Below are positions 40,373 through 49,089 of a stretch of 52,642 bases of DNA, piece by piece; position 1 is the stretch's first letter, and the number at the start of each line of letters is the position of its first letter. A model generated the notes under the pieces. It saw only the letters and a list, made by a program, of their open reading frames with translations. It was not told where the DNA came from and made no database searches. Made by a program: the position numbers and the translations under genes. Source of the stretch: Desulfarculaceae bacterium (lineage in GTDB: Bacteria; Desulfobacterota; Desulfarculia; Desulfarculales; Desulfarculaceae); NCBI GenBank assembly GCA_021737645.1, contig JAIPDO010000026.1:1-52642 (forward strand), given 5' to 3'.

Positions 40373-42157
40373 TTAAAACCAGCCCTGTTGGTTACCAACA
40401 CGAGTTAGGAAATCTTGTAGCTTATCCATAGTCTCTGTTAATTTGCTAGCATTACCATCAAAAAAACCTGCTTTAAGGGGGGCAAATTCATTACCGTGCT
40501 TATTAATATTTTCCACGAAATATTTTTGGGCCGTCCACCTGTCGTATTCAATATTTCTCCAGCCGAAACGGCCAAAGGGAGCCCATACCATCGGGTCTCC
40601 CCTGCTAGTGTGCAATGTGTGATCTAAAAAACACAAAGCAATTAGGTACTCCATTATGTCAAAACATTTATCAAACTCGTATTCTTCTGGAATGATCTGA
40701 GAAAAAAGATCCTTTAGCAATACATTGATATGATCTGATAGCGGAGTTATATGCCCTCCTATCCCCGCAAGGTTCCTTTGGGAAGTGTGGGCTAGTATTT
40801 TGTGGTTGTTTAAAACCATATAGGAGGGAACTTCTTTTTCATTTTCGCGAATCATAATATTTTCAAAAATTAAGTGTAGATTGCGGAAGTTATTTGACCA
40901 AATAGATGAGACTCCGGCTGCATAAAATAGGAGTAATGCGGGATAACGCCTTAAGGTAATCCAGTCTCTGAAGCCGTCTCCCCTTTCTATGGCATTGGCG
41001 ATTCTCTGGATTTGCGGGGTTAAGATTGAGAGATGCTCCGTCTTTGCCCAAAAGAAACCGTATGCCATTAAATTTAGCAATACCTCAATATCGTTTTCGT
41101 AGGTGCGGATTCTTTTGATTGCCAATTCGCTGTCGATTGGCATGTTGTACGAGTATTTGTCTTTCAGCAACTCTCCTATGGATTGACCAGAGGCACTCAT
41201 GACAAGGTCATGCAGCCTAATGGTTTGCTCGCTTTGTATATATCTTTTCAAACTGTTCACGGCGATTTTGGTGGAAAGTGGGTGCGGCCTTTCAAATTCT
41301 TCTAAACTATTAATGTTTTCTTTTATGTCAGTAAAAAATGAATTTGCATCGGATATATTTATGGGCTCTGCGTTGATTAGCTTTATCGTTTTACTCGCAA
41401 TATCAGATTTTTTATTTCGAATGGCCCAGTAAGTAGAAAAGCGCCTCCCAGAGTGGCGTTCAATTGCCGCTCGTAACGCATGATCCCAATCCGCAGACCA
41501 TCCACATACTATTAAACCATATTCATCAAAAATTCTTTTTAGTAGAGAAGCTATTGGACGAGCATAATTCGATAATTCGTTTGGTGCATTTTTGATCCGT
41601 TCGTCTAAATAGTCACCATTAACCTTTAAAATAGTACAGTCGCTATGCGCCAGAGGTATTGCACCGCTGGCACCATCTGGAGTGCTGATTACCGTAGGTT
41701 GTAGACCCCTCTGCTGAAGAGCATGCTCTAGGAGCCTGTCAAAATTTGTCGTTATAACGACCTTTACGTATCCATTTATTATCAAGTCAGCAATGGCATT
41801 GTGTGCCTTCGTGGGTAGCTTTACGCCCTGTTCCCTCTCATCGTCTGTGGGCTCGAAGTAGCTTCTAAGCAAATCTCGTCGTTCAGCGGGAGTTTTGGCT
41901 AGCTCTTTTAGAAGGTCGCCATATATCGGCTCCTTACCATATTTTTCCGTATACCAGTCTGTAGGATTGCCTTCGCAGTCCTCTCCCAGTTGATGCGCGA
42001 TTTTTTCTATTAAATCCAGGATGATTTCCCAGCCTGTTGGGACGCCGGCCGCTCTGGAAGTGCCCGAGCCAAGGAGGAGCGCGTAAACGCCTTTACTGGA
42101 ATAGATGGAAAACGAAAGAGATATGAGTGGATCAAGCACGACTACACCCCCCGGCAT
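40373..42157 (-). CDS. SIR2-family protein, probable defence NADase
   Basis: The ~594-residue protein has an N-terminal SIR2-like Rossmann domain (residues ~25-260): VYALLLGSGTSRAAGVPTGW for the NAD loop, VKVVITTNFDRLLEHAL for the TNFD motif, TILKVNGDYLDERIKNAPNE and GLIVCGWSADWDHALRAAIE. The remaining ~330 residues are a helical region without recognised motifs. SIR2 domains of this kind act as NAD-depleting effectors of anti-phage systems. The position normally reading LHG in related proteins reads VNG here, so the expected catalytic histidine may be Asn. The gene is plainly AT-rich against its GC-rich neighbours, which argues for recent transfer. ATG 42157 or GTG 42139 (with GGGGGG before it) may start it. 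Confidence 0.8.
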   Translation of the reverse strand: MPGGVVVLDPLISLSFSIYSSKGVYALLLGSGTSRAAGVPTGWEIILDLIEKIAHQLGEDCEGNPTDWYTEKYGKEPIYGDLLKELAKTPAERRDLLRSYFEPTDDEREQGVKLPTKAHNAIADLIINGYVKVVITTNFDRLLEHALQQRGLQPTVISTPDGASGAIPLAHSDCTILKVNGDYLDERIKNAPNELSNYARPIASLLKRIFDEYGLIVCGWSADWDHALRAAIERHSGRRFSTYWAIRNKKSDIASKTIKLINAEPINISDANSFFTDIKENINSLEEFERPHPLSTKIAVNSLKRYIQSEQTIRLHDLVMSASGQSIGELLKDKYSYNMPIDSELAIKRIRTYENDIEVLLNLMAYGFFWAKTEHLSILTPQIQRIANAIERGDGFRDWITLRRYPALLLFYAAGVSSIWSNNFRNLHLIFENIMIRENEKEVPSYMVLNNHKILAHTSQRNLAGIGGHITPLSDHINVLLKDLFSQIIPEEYEFDKCFDIMEYLIALCFLDHTLHTSRGDPMVWAPFGRFGWRNIEYDRWTAQKYFVENINKHGNEFAPLKAGFFDGNASKLTETMDKLQDFLTRVGNQQGWF

Positions 42158-42172
42158 AAAGAAAAAATCATT

Positions 42173-42754
42173 CTACTTCCACGGCCCATCCAACCGCACC
42201 GCCTCCCGCCTTCTGACCTCCTCGCCATAAAAGCGCTCCAATAGGTGCAGGCCCAGGTCCACCCCCGAGGCCACGCCCCCGGCGGTGATGATGCGGCCCT
42301 GGTCCACTATCTTTTGGCGCACAACCTTTATAGAGGGAAAAGCGGCGGCGAAATCCCCCAGACGCAAAGGATGGGTGGTGGCGGTCAGACCATCCAGCAG
42401 TCCAGCCCGGGCCAGCCAGTAGGACCCGGTGCACACCGAGGCCAATACCTTCACCCGCTCGGCCTGCATTTTAAGGAAAGTCACGATCGGTTCCAGATTC
42501 TCGGGCACCCGCGCGCCGGGGCCGCCGGGCACCACCAGGATGTCCATGTCCGGGGCGTCGTCCAGGGTGAAATGGGGCCGCACCACCAGGCGGTCCATGC
42601 ACTCCACCTCCGGGGTGGGGCCCAACATGAAAGCCTGGAAACAGGGCCGCCCGGCTTCGTCGGTGGACCGCGACAACACCTCAAAGGGACCGGCGAAGTC
42701 CAGTACCTCTACTTCGTGGAACAGCAGCACTCCGGCGGTCATGGGGCCAGCCAT
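42173..42754 (-). CDS. DJ-1/PfpI-family protein (isonitrile-hydratase-like)
   Basis: The ~193-residue protein starts MAGPMTAGVLLFHEVEVLDF. It has the DJ-1/PfpI nucleophile elbow VLASVCTGSYWLARAGLLDG with the catalytic cysteine, followed by LTATTHP, the arrangement seen in isonitrile hydratase and the N-domains of GATase-like AraC regulators. The acidic partner is in FAGPFEVLSR. Function in this context is unclear. ATG at 42754 has GGGAGG six bases before it and lies just after the iorB stop, so it is in the ior transcript. The SIR2 gene begins 15 bases after its end. Confidence 0.85.
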   Translation of the reverse strand: MAGPMTAGVLLFHEVEVLDFAGPFEVLSRSTDEAGRPCFQAFMLGPTPEVECMDRLVVRPHFTLDDAPDMDILVVPGGPGARVPENLEPIVTFLKMQAERVKVLASVCTGSYWLARAGLLDGLTATTHPLRLGDFAAAFPSIKVVRQKIVDQGRIITAGGVASGVDLGLHLLERFYGEEVRRREAVRLDGPWK

Positions 42755-42755
42755 G

Positions 42756-43373
42756 CTAAACCTCCCGCACCAGGGCCAGGCCCTTGGCCAGGGCCTCGCG
42801 GTTGGGGGCCATTTTTGTTTCGGGGAACATCTCGCCCAGGGCCGCCTCCACCTCGCTCGCATCGATGGGCAGCAGGTCCAGGCCGCACAGCGCGCCCAAG
42901 AGCACCACGTTGGCCAGGATGTGGTTGCCCAACTCCAGGGCGGCGGCCGTGGCGGGCAGCCAGTAGAGCCGGCCGCACAGGCCCTCCAGGGTGGCCTTGA
43001 GCTCATCCGTTTCGGGGTAGCTCTGCTCCCCGGCCAGCACCCCCAAAGGGCGCAGGGGCCGGTCGTTGGTGAGCACCACCACCCCGGGGTGGCCGTAGGC
43101 GCCCAGCAGCCTGAGGGCCTCCAGGGGCTCCAGGCTCACGATGGCCGTGGCCCGGTGGTCGGGCATCATCGGCCCCAGCACCGGCCCGGAGCTTACCCGC
43201 ACCTGGCTCGTCACCGAGCCGCCCCGCTGGCTAAGGCCGTAGGTCTCGCCCACGGTCACCTCGTAGCCCGCCGTCAAGAGCGCCCGGCCCAGCACCTGGC
43301 TGGCCAACACATTGCCCTGGCCGCCCACGCCGGTGACCACGATGTCCAGGGGATCGATCTTGAGCGTTTTCAT
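42756..43373 (-). CDS. iorB: Indolepyruvate:ferredoxin oxidoreductase, beta subunit
   Basis: The ~205-residue protein starts MKTLKIDPLDIVVTGVGGQG, the gamma-type domain of 2-oxoacid oxidoreductases, and continues GETYGLSQRGGSVTSQVR, typical of IorB. Together with IorA it oxidises aryl pyruvates (from Trp, Phe, Tyr) to acyl-CoA, reducing ferredoxin. Its ATG overlaps the iorA TGA (ATGA). The longer frame to 44156 is not coding. Confidence 0.94.
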   Translation of the reverse strand: MKTLKIDPLDIVVTGVGGQGNVLASQVLGRALLTAGYEVTVGETYGLSQRGGSVTSQVRVSSGPVLGPMMPDHRATAIVSLEPLEALRLLGAYGHPGVVVLTNDRPLRPLGVLAGEQSYPETDELKATLEGLCGRLYWLPATAAALELGNHILANVVLLGALCGLDLLPIDASEVEAALGEMFPETKMAPNREALAKGLALVREV

Positions 43374-45289
43374 GCCGTGGCCTCCTTGGGCCGGGCCTGG
43401 ATGGCCCCGGCCGGGCAGATCTGGGCGCACACCCCGCAGCCCACGCACACCACCTCGTCCACCGTGGCCTTGCCCGTGGCCGCATCGAACACCAGGCCCG
43501 GACAGCGGAACACCCTGGTGCAGAAGCGGTTGCACCCGCAGTCTTCGCCCCGGCACAGCTCGGGGTCCACGCTCATGCGCCAGGGGTGGCCGCCCTGCTT
43601 GCCTTGCACCAGGGCGCAGGTTCGGCGGAAGATGAGCACCCTGAGGCCGCCCCCTATTTGCAGGGCGTCGTAAAGCGCCTCCTGGGTGGCCTCCAGGTCG
43701 TAGGGGTCCACCACGGCGTAGGGCAGGCCCAGCCCGGCGCAGACCTGCTCCACATCCACCACCGTGCCCGCTTGGCCCATGGCCGTGGCCCCGGTGCCGG
43801 GGTGGGGCTGGAAGCCGGTCATGGCCGTGGCCGAGTTGTCCAACACCACCAGCACGTAGTCGCTGTTGTTCCAGCGGGCGTTTACCAGGGCGGGCAGGGC
43901 GGCGTGGAAAAAGGTGCTGTCGCCCACCACCGAAATCACCGGTTGCTCCAAGCCCTGACCCCGCAGCTTGCCCAGGCCCGAGGCGATGCCCGGCCCCGAG
44001 CCCATGCAGTGCACCGCATTCACCCGCTGATACCCGGTGGGCAGCACCCCCATGGTGTAGCAGCCGATGTCCCCGGACACGATGCCCTCGCGGCCATCGG
44101 CGGCCAAGACTTGCTTCATGGACCAGTAGCTGGCCCGGTGGGGGCAGCCGGGGCAAAAGCCCACCTGGCGCGGGGCCACCAGGGCCTGGGCCGCCTTGGC
44201 TTTTTCCAGATAGGACGGGTCCGTCTCCTGCCAGGGCAGGCCCAGGATGTCGGCCAGGGCTCCGGCCACCCGGCTGGGGCTCAGCTCGCCGATGGGCGGC
44301 TTGTGCCCGGTCTCCTGGCCGTAGAAATCCTTGAGCCCCAACTCGCGCACCTGCTGGGCGTAGATGGACTTGACCCCGCTCTCCAGATGCGGGTCCACCT
44401 CCTCGGCGAAAAGTATTTTTTCCGCCCTGGCCAGGTGTTCCAGGATCAGCTCTTGGTCCAGGGGCCAGGTGGCCCCCATATGCAGGATGCCCACCCGCTC
44501 GTTCGCGCCCACCAGGCGGCGGGCCTCGTCGGCGTAAAGGCGGCTGGAGCCGCTGGCGATCACCAGCAGTTCGGGACGCACAGGCCCATCATAGTAGTTG
44601 ACCCCGGCGGCGGTGAGAATCTTCCCGGCCTGGGCCAGCTTGTCCAGCATCACCTGGTGCTTGGGCACCACCGGGATGGTGAACCAGCGCTCATTGGGGT
44701 CCCAGTGGGGCCGGGGCTTGGCTTCGGGTAGGGGGCCTGGGGTAACCCCGGCCCTGGTGTGGCTCAGCCGGGCCAGGCCGCGCAGCACCACCAGGTTGCC
44801 GATCTCCTCGCTCAGTTCGAAGGCCAGCTTCATCATGCTCAAGCACTCGGCCGGGGTGGCCGGCTCCAGCAGGGGCAGGCAGGCCACCCTGGCGATGAAG
44901 CGGGCGTCTTGCTCGTTGGTGGAGCTGACCCCCGAGGGGTCGTCGCAGGTCACCAGCACCAGCCCGCCCTTGATGCCGCTGATGGTCAGGTTGCAGATGA
45001 AGTCCTGGGCCACGTTGACCCCGTTTTGCTTCATGGAGGCCATGCCCCGAAGCCCGGCGTAGCTGGCCGCCGCAGCGCTTTCCAGGGCCACCTTTTCGTT
45101 GGTGGACCACTCCACGTAGATGCCCGCCGAGTGGGCCGAGTCGGCCAGGGTCTGCAAAATCTCGCTGCTGGGGTTGCCGGGATAGGCGGCGGCCAGGGAC
45201 ACGCCCGCCTCCAGGGCTCCCCGGGCGATGGCCTCGTTGCCCTGCAAGAGCACCTTTTGACCGGGGGTCAGCTTGCTCACATCAGCCAT
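43370..45289 (-). CDS. iorA: Indolepyruvate:ferredoxin oxidoreductase, alpha subunit
   Basis: The 639-residue protein has the N-terminal pyrimidine-binding domain (GNEAIARGALEAGVSLAAAY, PGNPSSEILQTLAD), the TPP-binding domain (SGDIGCYTMGVLPTGY, CMGSGPGIASGLGKL, ISVVGDSTFFHAALPALVNA) and C-terminal iron-sulfur motifs (CRGEDCGCNRFCTRVFRCPG, CVGCGVCAQICPAGAI). It ferments aromatic amino acids or runs in reverse for their synthesis, as is known for archaeal and anaerobic bacterial IorAB. ATG has GAGGAG eight bases upstream. It overlaps the FrhB-like gene by eight bases and iorB by four. Confidence 0.96.
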   Translation of the reverse strand: MADVSKLTPGQKVLLQGNEAIARGALEAGVSLAAAYPGNPSSEILQTLADSAHSAGIYVEWSTNEKVALESAAAASYAGLRGMASMKQNGVNVAQDFICNLTISGIKGGLVLVTCDDPSGVSSTNEQDARFIARVACLPLLEPATPAECLSMMKLAFELSEEIGNLVVLRGLARLSHTRAGVTPGPLPEAKPRPHWDPNERWFTIPVVPKHQVMLDKLAQAGKILTAAGVNYYDGPVRPELLVIASGSSRLYADEARRLVGANERVGILHMGATWPLDQELILEHLARAEKILFAEEVDPHLESGVKSIYAQQVRELGLKDFYGQETGHKPPIGELSPSRVAGALADILGLPWQETDPSYLEKAKAAQALVAPRQVGFCPGCPHRASYWSMKQVLAADGREGIVSGDIGCYTMGVLPTGYQRVNAVHCMGSGPGIASGLGKLRGQGLEQPVISVVGDSTFFHAALPALVNARWNNSDYVLVVLDNSATAMTGFQPHPGTGATAMGQAGTVVDVEQVCAGLGLPYAVVDPYDLEATQEALYDALQIGGGLRVLIFRRTCALVQGKQGGHPWRMSVDPELCRGEDCGCNRFCTRVFRCPGLVFDAATGKATVDEVVCVGCGVCAQICPAGAIQARPKEATA

Positions 45290-46331
45290 TGGGGTGCTCC
45301 TCGCTGGCGGCGGCGGCCCGCTTGCGCTTGGCCGAGGCCGCTTGGGTCAGATGCTCCATGGAGGCGGGATCGGCCGGTCGCAACTCCAGCAGGCCCTTTT
45401 CGGCGGCCAGCTCCAAGAGCCCGGCTCCGGCGTTGGTGCGGGCCAGGATGGTGTTCCAGCCCGGTTTGCCCTCGCAGGCCCCAACGCTCAGATCCGCGCC
45501 CTCGCTGGTGAGGTCCGGGCACCCGGCGCAGCCGGGATAGCTCAAGGCCCGTACGTCTTCCAAGGGCAGCTCGTGGTAGGCCCCGTTGCTCCATACCTGG
45601 AAAATGCCCGCCGGTGGGGGAGGGAAGTCGGCCCGGCCGATAGGGGCCTGCACCCCGTGCCTGGCCAGCAGCCCCCGCAGGCCCCGCCAGGGCAGGTTCA
45701 TGGTGCAGAAAAGGCCGATGACCAGATGGATGCGCTGGGCGGCCTGGGGATGCTCGGGTGATGCTTTCATGGCCTGGAGGGCCGCCACCTGACAGGGCAG
45801 GCCCACCAGGGCCAGGGGATGGCCGCTATCCTCGGCCAGGGCCTGGTTGAGGCGGCTCAGGGCCCCGCCACCGGCGTAGACCGAGCCCGCCGCGCCGAGC
45901 ACCCCGGCGCGCTCGGTTACCCGCACTCCCTGGGGCGAGCCCCTTAGGCCGGCGGCGGTGACCACCGCCTCGCGCACCAGGGACTGTTCCAGAGCCAGGG
46001 CAAGCAGCTCGCTGACCACTCCGCCGTACTGAACCCGGCCCTGAAGGTCCTTGGCTGTGGCCCGGCCCTGCCAGGCACCCAGCACCGGACCGATGGGCCC
46101 CTGACTTTCCCCCGAGCCGCCCCGCTGGGCCACTGGGCAAAAGGCGTAACATCTTCCAGAGGATAGGCCACAGGCATCCGGAGCGGCCACCTGGCCGTCC
46201 AAAAAAATCAGGTGAGGGCACAACCCCAAACAGGCCCCGCAGGCCACGCACAGGCCGGGATTTATCACCTCGGCCAGAAGGCGCTCGAGCCCGGTGGGTT
46301 GTAGGTCGGGTGAAGCGGCGGGTGGGACCAT
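45282..46331 (-). CDS. FrhB-like (coenzyme F420 hydrogenase beta) Fe-S flavoprotein
   Basis: The ~349-residue protein has one [4Fe-4S] motif (CVACGACLGLCPHLIFLDGQ, residues ~28-47), the FrhB_FdhB N-domain (VQYGGVVSELLALALEQSLV, AGSVYAGGGALSRLNQAL, LVGLPCQVAALQAM) and C-domain (HLVIGLFCTMNLPWRGLRGL, CAGCPDLTSEGADLSVGA). Relatives reduce ferredoxin or F420 partners; deltaproteobacteria without F420 use them as ferredoxin-linked modules. ATG at 46331 with GGGAGG upstream is preferred to 46397. It heads the ior unit and overlaps iorA, so it may connect IorAB to another electron carrier. Confidence 0.83.
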   Translation of the reverse strand: MVPPAASPDLQPTGLERLLAEVINPGLCVACGACLGLCPHLIFLDGQVAAPDACGLSSGRCYAFCPVAQRGGSGESQGPIGPVLGAWQGRATAKDLQGRVQYGGVVSELLALALEQSLVREAVVTAAGLRGSPQGVRVTERAGVLGAAGSVYAGGGALSRLNQALAEDSGHPLALVGLPCQVAALQAMKASPEHPQAAQRIHLVIGLFCTMNLPWRGLRGLLARHGVQAPIGRADFPPPPAGIFQVWSNGAYHELPLEDVRALSYPGCAGCPDLTSEGADLSVGACEGKPGWNTILARTNAGAGLLELAAEKGLLELRPADPASMEHLTQAASAKRKRAAAASEEHPNG

Positions 46332-46424
46332 GGTCAACCTCCCCTGGCTGGTGTAAAATCCGTTCTCACCAATAGCAGGGACGAGGCTAAAAATCAACGC
46401 CCACCGTTTGCTGGTTATTAGCTA

Positions 46425-46452
46425 TTGCGCCGTGCATTTTTTACCATATAAT
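46425..46452 (+). promoter_or_regulatory. Strong promoter of the tRNA-Gly-rimP-nusA-infB operon
   Basis: TTGCGC and a perfect TATAAT are separated by 16 bases. Transcription would begin near 46459, about 100 bases before tRNA-Gly, making the leader RNA described separately. Confidence 0.65.
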
Positions 46453-46458
46453 ATGTCA

Positions 46459-46559
46459 CAACCGGCTCTTAGGAGCCGGGTGCTTTCAGGGGAAGGCGGC
46501 CTAGGGCGTCGGAGTCCTCGAGAGAGGACGTGGCGTCAGGGTGCCTTCTTCTGGGATGA
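46459..46559 (+). ncRNA. Structured leader RNA before tRNA-Gly (candidate)
   Basis: Two hairpins can be drawn. CCGGCTC/GAGCCGG with loop TTAG is at 46462-46479. The second is larger: CAGGGGAAGGC (46487-46497) pairs with GCCTTCTTCTG (46543-46553) with two G-U pairs, CCT pairs with AGG, and GTCCTC/GAGGAC closes a GAGA tetraloop at 46520-46523. The two arms of the internal loop both contain GGCGTC. The fold ends six bases before the tRNA, so RNase P cleavage would release it. No known RNA family was recognised. Confidence 0.5.
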
Positions 46560-46635
46560 GCGGGCATAACTCAGTTGGTAGAGTACGAGCTTCCCAAGCT
46601 TGAAGTCGCGGGTTCGAACCCCGTTGCCCGCTCCA
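46560..46635 (+). tRNA. tRNA-Gly (anticodon CCC)
   Basis: Full cloverleaf: acceptor GCGGGCA/TGCCCGC, D stem ACTC/GAGT, anticodon stem CGAGC/GCTTG around TTCCCAA (CCC), T stem GCGGG/CCCGT with TTCGAAC, discriminator T, and encoded CCA. It is first in the transcript that continues to rimP. Confidence 0.95.
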
Positions 46636-46900
46636 CTTTGACCTAGCCGAACCAATCCCGGCTTACGGGCCGCGGCTGGGCCGCGCGACCCAGGGCTGGG
46701 TTGTCCCTTTTTGAGGGGGTTTCCCGGCGCCGTCCTCCGGCGCGGGGAAGCTTGCTTCGATTAGTGGACCTGATCCAATCTGGCCGGCTTTTCCGGGCCA
46801 CCGCGATGCGCGGACAGATTTGACTTGGTCCACGGCCTTGGGCGTACCCAGGGTCCGGGGTGGCGGCTATGCGGCTTGCCACCCTTGGGGAGGAAAACGC

Positions 46901-47377
46901 TTGGAGCCCACGGCACCGGCCAACGAGATGGAAAAGCGCTTCGGCGAACTGTTGGAGCCGGTGGTGCGTTCCGAGGGCCTGATGCTGGTGGAGTTGTCTT
47001 GGCGGCGCGAAAGTGCCGGTCAAGTGCTGCGCCTTTGCGTGGACCGGCCCCAGGGCGGCGTGAGCCTCACCGAGTGCACCACGCTTAGCCGCCAGGTGAG
47101 CGACCTGTTGGATGTGGAGGAGCCCACCGAGGTTCCTTACAGCCTGGAGGTCAGCTCCCCGGGGCTCAACCGCAAGCTCAAGGATCCCCGTGAGTTTGAT
47201 TTGTTCGCGGGGCGGCCCGCCCGCTTGGTGGTGAGCCTGTCCGGCGGAGGCACTCAAGTTGTCCAAGGGGTGCTAAAGGGCACCATGGGCCAGGACGTGT
47301 TGATACAAGTGAAGGGCAAGGTCAAGGCCTTGCCCGTGGCCCAGGTGGCCAAGGCCAAGTTGGACCTAGATTTTTAG
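46901..47377 (+). CDS. rimP: Ribosome maturation factor RimP
   Basis: The ~158-residue protein has the RimP N-domain (RFGELLEPVVRSEGLMLVEL, RLCVDRPQGGVSLTECTTLS) and the C-domain with VPYSLEVSSPGLNRKLKD, the family hallmark. It assists late 30S assembly. The start is TTG at 46901 with GGGGAGG seven bases before it; the ATG at 46928 lacks a ribosome site. The 265-base gap after tRNA-Gly holds short GC-rich hairpins but no gene. Confidence 0.93.
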   Translation: MEPTAPANEMEKRFGELLEPVVRSEGLMLVELSWRRESAGQVLRLCVDRPQGGVSLTECTTLSRQVSDLLDVEEPTEVPYSLEVSSPGLNRKLKDPREFDLFAGRPARLVVSLSGGGTQVVQGVLKGTMGQDVLIQVKGKVKALPVAQVAKAKLDLDF

Positions 47378-47425
47378 GGGGGCGGGACACAGCGCAACCC
47401 ATGCTCTTAGGTTGGGGAGAACCCA

Positions 47426-48970
47426 ATGAGTGAACTGAAACGGATGATCGACCAGGTTTCGCGGGAAAAAGGACTGGACCGCGAAATTCTCATCAATACC
47501 TTGGAAGAGGCCATGCGATCGGCTGCGCGCCGTAAGCTGGGCTCCAAGGTGGAGGTGGATGTCGCCTACAACGACGATACCGGCGAGGTGGAGGTCTTTG
47601 AGTTCAAGGAAGTGGTCAACGATGTCGACGACCCCGAGACCCAGATTTCCTTGGATCACGGCCATCGCCTGGACCCGGACTGCGAGGTGGGTGACGAACT
47701 GGGCGTGAAGGTGGACACCGCCGATTTCGGGCGCATCGCCGCCCAGAGCGCCAAGCAGGTCATCATCCAGCGCATGAAGGACGCCGAGCGCGACATCATC
47801 TTCGAGGACTTCAAGGACCGCAAGAGCGAGATCATCAACGGCATCGTGCAGCGTTTTGACAAGGGCTCGATCATCGTGAACCTGGGCCGCACCGAGGCGG
47901 TGGTTCCCCCCCGGGAGCAGGTGCCCCGGGAAGGCTACCGCCCCGGCGACCGGGTGCGGGCCTACGTGCTGGATGTCAAACGCATCTCTCGCGGCCCCCA
48001 GATCGTGCTTAGCCGCACCCATCCCGGCTTCATCGAGGCCCTGTTCGAGCTGGAGGTGCCCGAGATAGCCGAGGGCATCGTGACCATCGAGGGCGTGGCC
48101 CGGGAAGCGGGCAGCCGCACCAAGCTGGGCGTGGCCAGCAACGACCGCGACGTGGACCCGGTGGGAGCCTGCGTGGGCATGAAGGGCAGCCGGGTGCAGG
48201 CGGTGGTCCAGGAGCTCAGGGGCGAGAAGATCGACATCATCGCCTGGGACCAGGACCCGGCCCGCTACGTGGTCAACGCCCTGGCCCCGGCGGAGATCAG
48301 CCGGGTGGTGGTGGACGAGGCCAACCAGACCATGGAAGTGATCGTGGCCGACGAGATGCTCAGCTTGGCCATTGGCCGGCGCGGGCAAAACGTGCGCCTG
48401 GCCTCCAAGCTCACCGGTTGGAAGATCGACGTGAAGAGCGAGACCCGCTACGGCGAGTCCCTGCGCGACGGCTACCGCTCCCTGCTGGACGTGGTGGGGG
48501 TCTCCGACGTGGGGGCCGACACCCTGTACCAGGCGGGTTACGGCTCCGCCGAGGCCCTGGCCGAAGCTGATCCCGATGAGCTGGCCGCCTTGCCCGACAT
48601 CACTCCGGAGCGGGCCGAAGAGCTGATCGCGGACGCTCAGCGCTATCTGCAGGAGGCTCCCCAGCGCGCCGAACTGCCCATCCCGGCCGCCTCGGATGAT
48701 TCCGGTGCCCTGGCCGCGGTGCGCGAGGCCTGGAACGAGCTGGCCGGTCAGGCTGGCGGTGGTGGAGATGAGGCCGAAGAGCCTGAGGATGACGGGGCTT
48801 CCCGGGAGCAGGAACCCGAGGCCCCGGCGGAGTCTGAGCCGGAAGCCGAGACGGAGCAAGAGCCTGTGGCCCCTGCGGAACCGGAGGCTGATCCGGAGCA
48901 AGAGCCTGAGGCCCCTCCCGAGCAGGAGCCCGAGCCCTCCCTAGACGAAGAGTTGGAAAAGAAACAATAG
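47426..48970 (+). CDS. nusA: Transcription termination/antitermination factor NusA
   Basis: The 514-residue protein has the NusA N-domain (MIDQVSREKGLDREILINTL), the S1 domain (GIVQRFDKGSIIVNLGRTEA), two KH domains (GACVGMKGSRVQAVVQELRG, RRGQNVRLASKLTGWKIDV) and a helix-hairpin-helix region (residues ~350-410). The last ~90 residues are an acidic Glu/Pro/Ala tail (EPEAPAESEPEAETEQEP), longer than usual. It binds RNA polymerase to control pausing and termination. ATG with GGGGAG upstream. Confidence 0.96.
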   Translation: MSELKRMIDQVSREKGLDREILINTLEEAMRSAARRKLGSKVEVDVAYNDDTGEVEVFEFKEVVNDVDDPETQISLDHGHRLDPDCEVGDELGVKVDTADFGRIAAQSAKQVIIQRMKDAERDIIFEDFKDRKSEIINGIVQRFDKGSIIVNLGRTEAVVPPREQVPREGYRPGDRVRAYVLDVKRISRGPQIVLSRTHPGFIEALFELEVPEIAEGIVTIEGVAREAGSRTKLGVASNDRDVDPVGACVGMKGSRVQAVVQELRGEKIDIIAWDQDPARYVVNALAPAEISRVVVDEANQTMEVIVADEMLSLAIGRRGQNVRLASKLTGWKIDVKSETRYGESLRDGYRSLLDVVGVSDVGADTLYQAGYGSAEALAEADPDELAALPDITPERAEELIADAQRYLQEAPQRAELPIPAASDDSGALAAVREAWNELAGQAGGGGDEAEEPEDDGASREQEPEAPAESEPEAETEQEPVAPAEPEADPEQEPEAPPEQEPEPSLDEELEKKQ

Positions 48971-49089
48971 CCCACCCGCAAGGGGAGGCTGACATGACCC
49001 CCATCGGGGGGCTGCATAGGCCGCCAAGGGGCGGCCCCGGGAGCCGGGACCAAGCGGCTCCGACCAGGTAGAGACCGAGGAGATATTTG

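Noticed and set aside
40312..42172. Possible mobile element around the SIR2 gene
   Set aside because: The gene is AT-rich, but no transposase, integrase, terminal repeats or target duplications were found at its edges, and no tRNA is adjacent.
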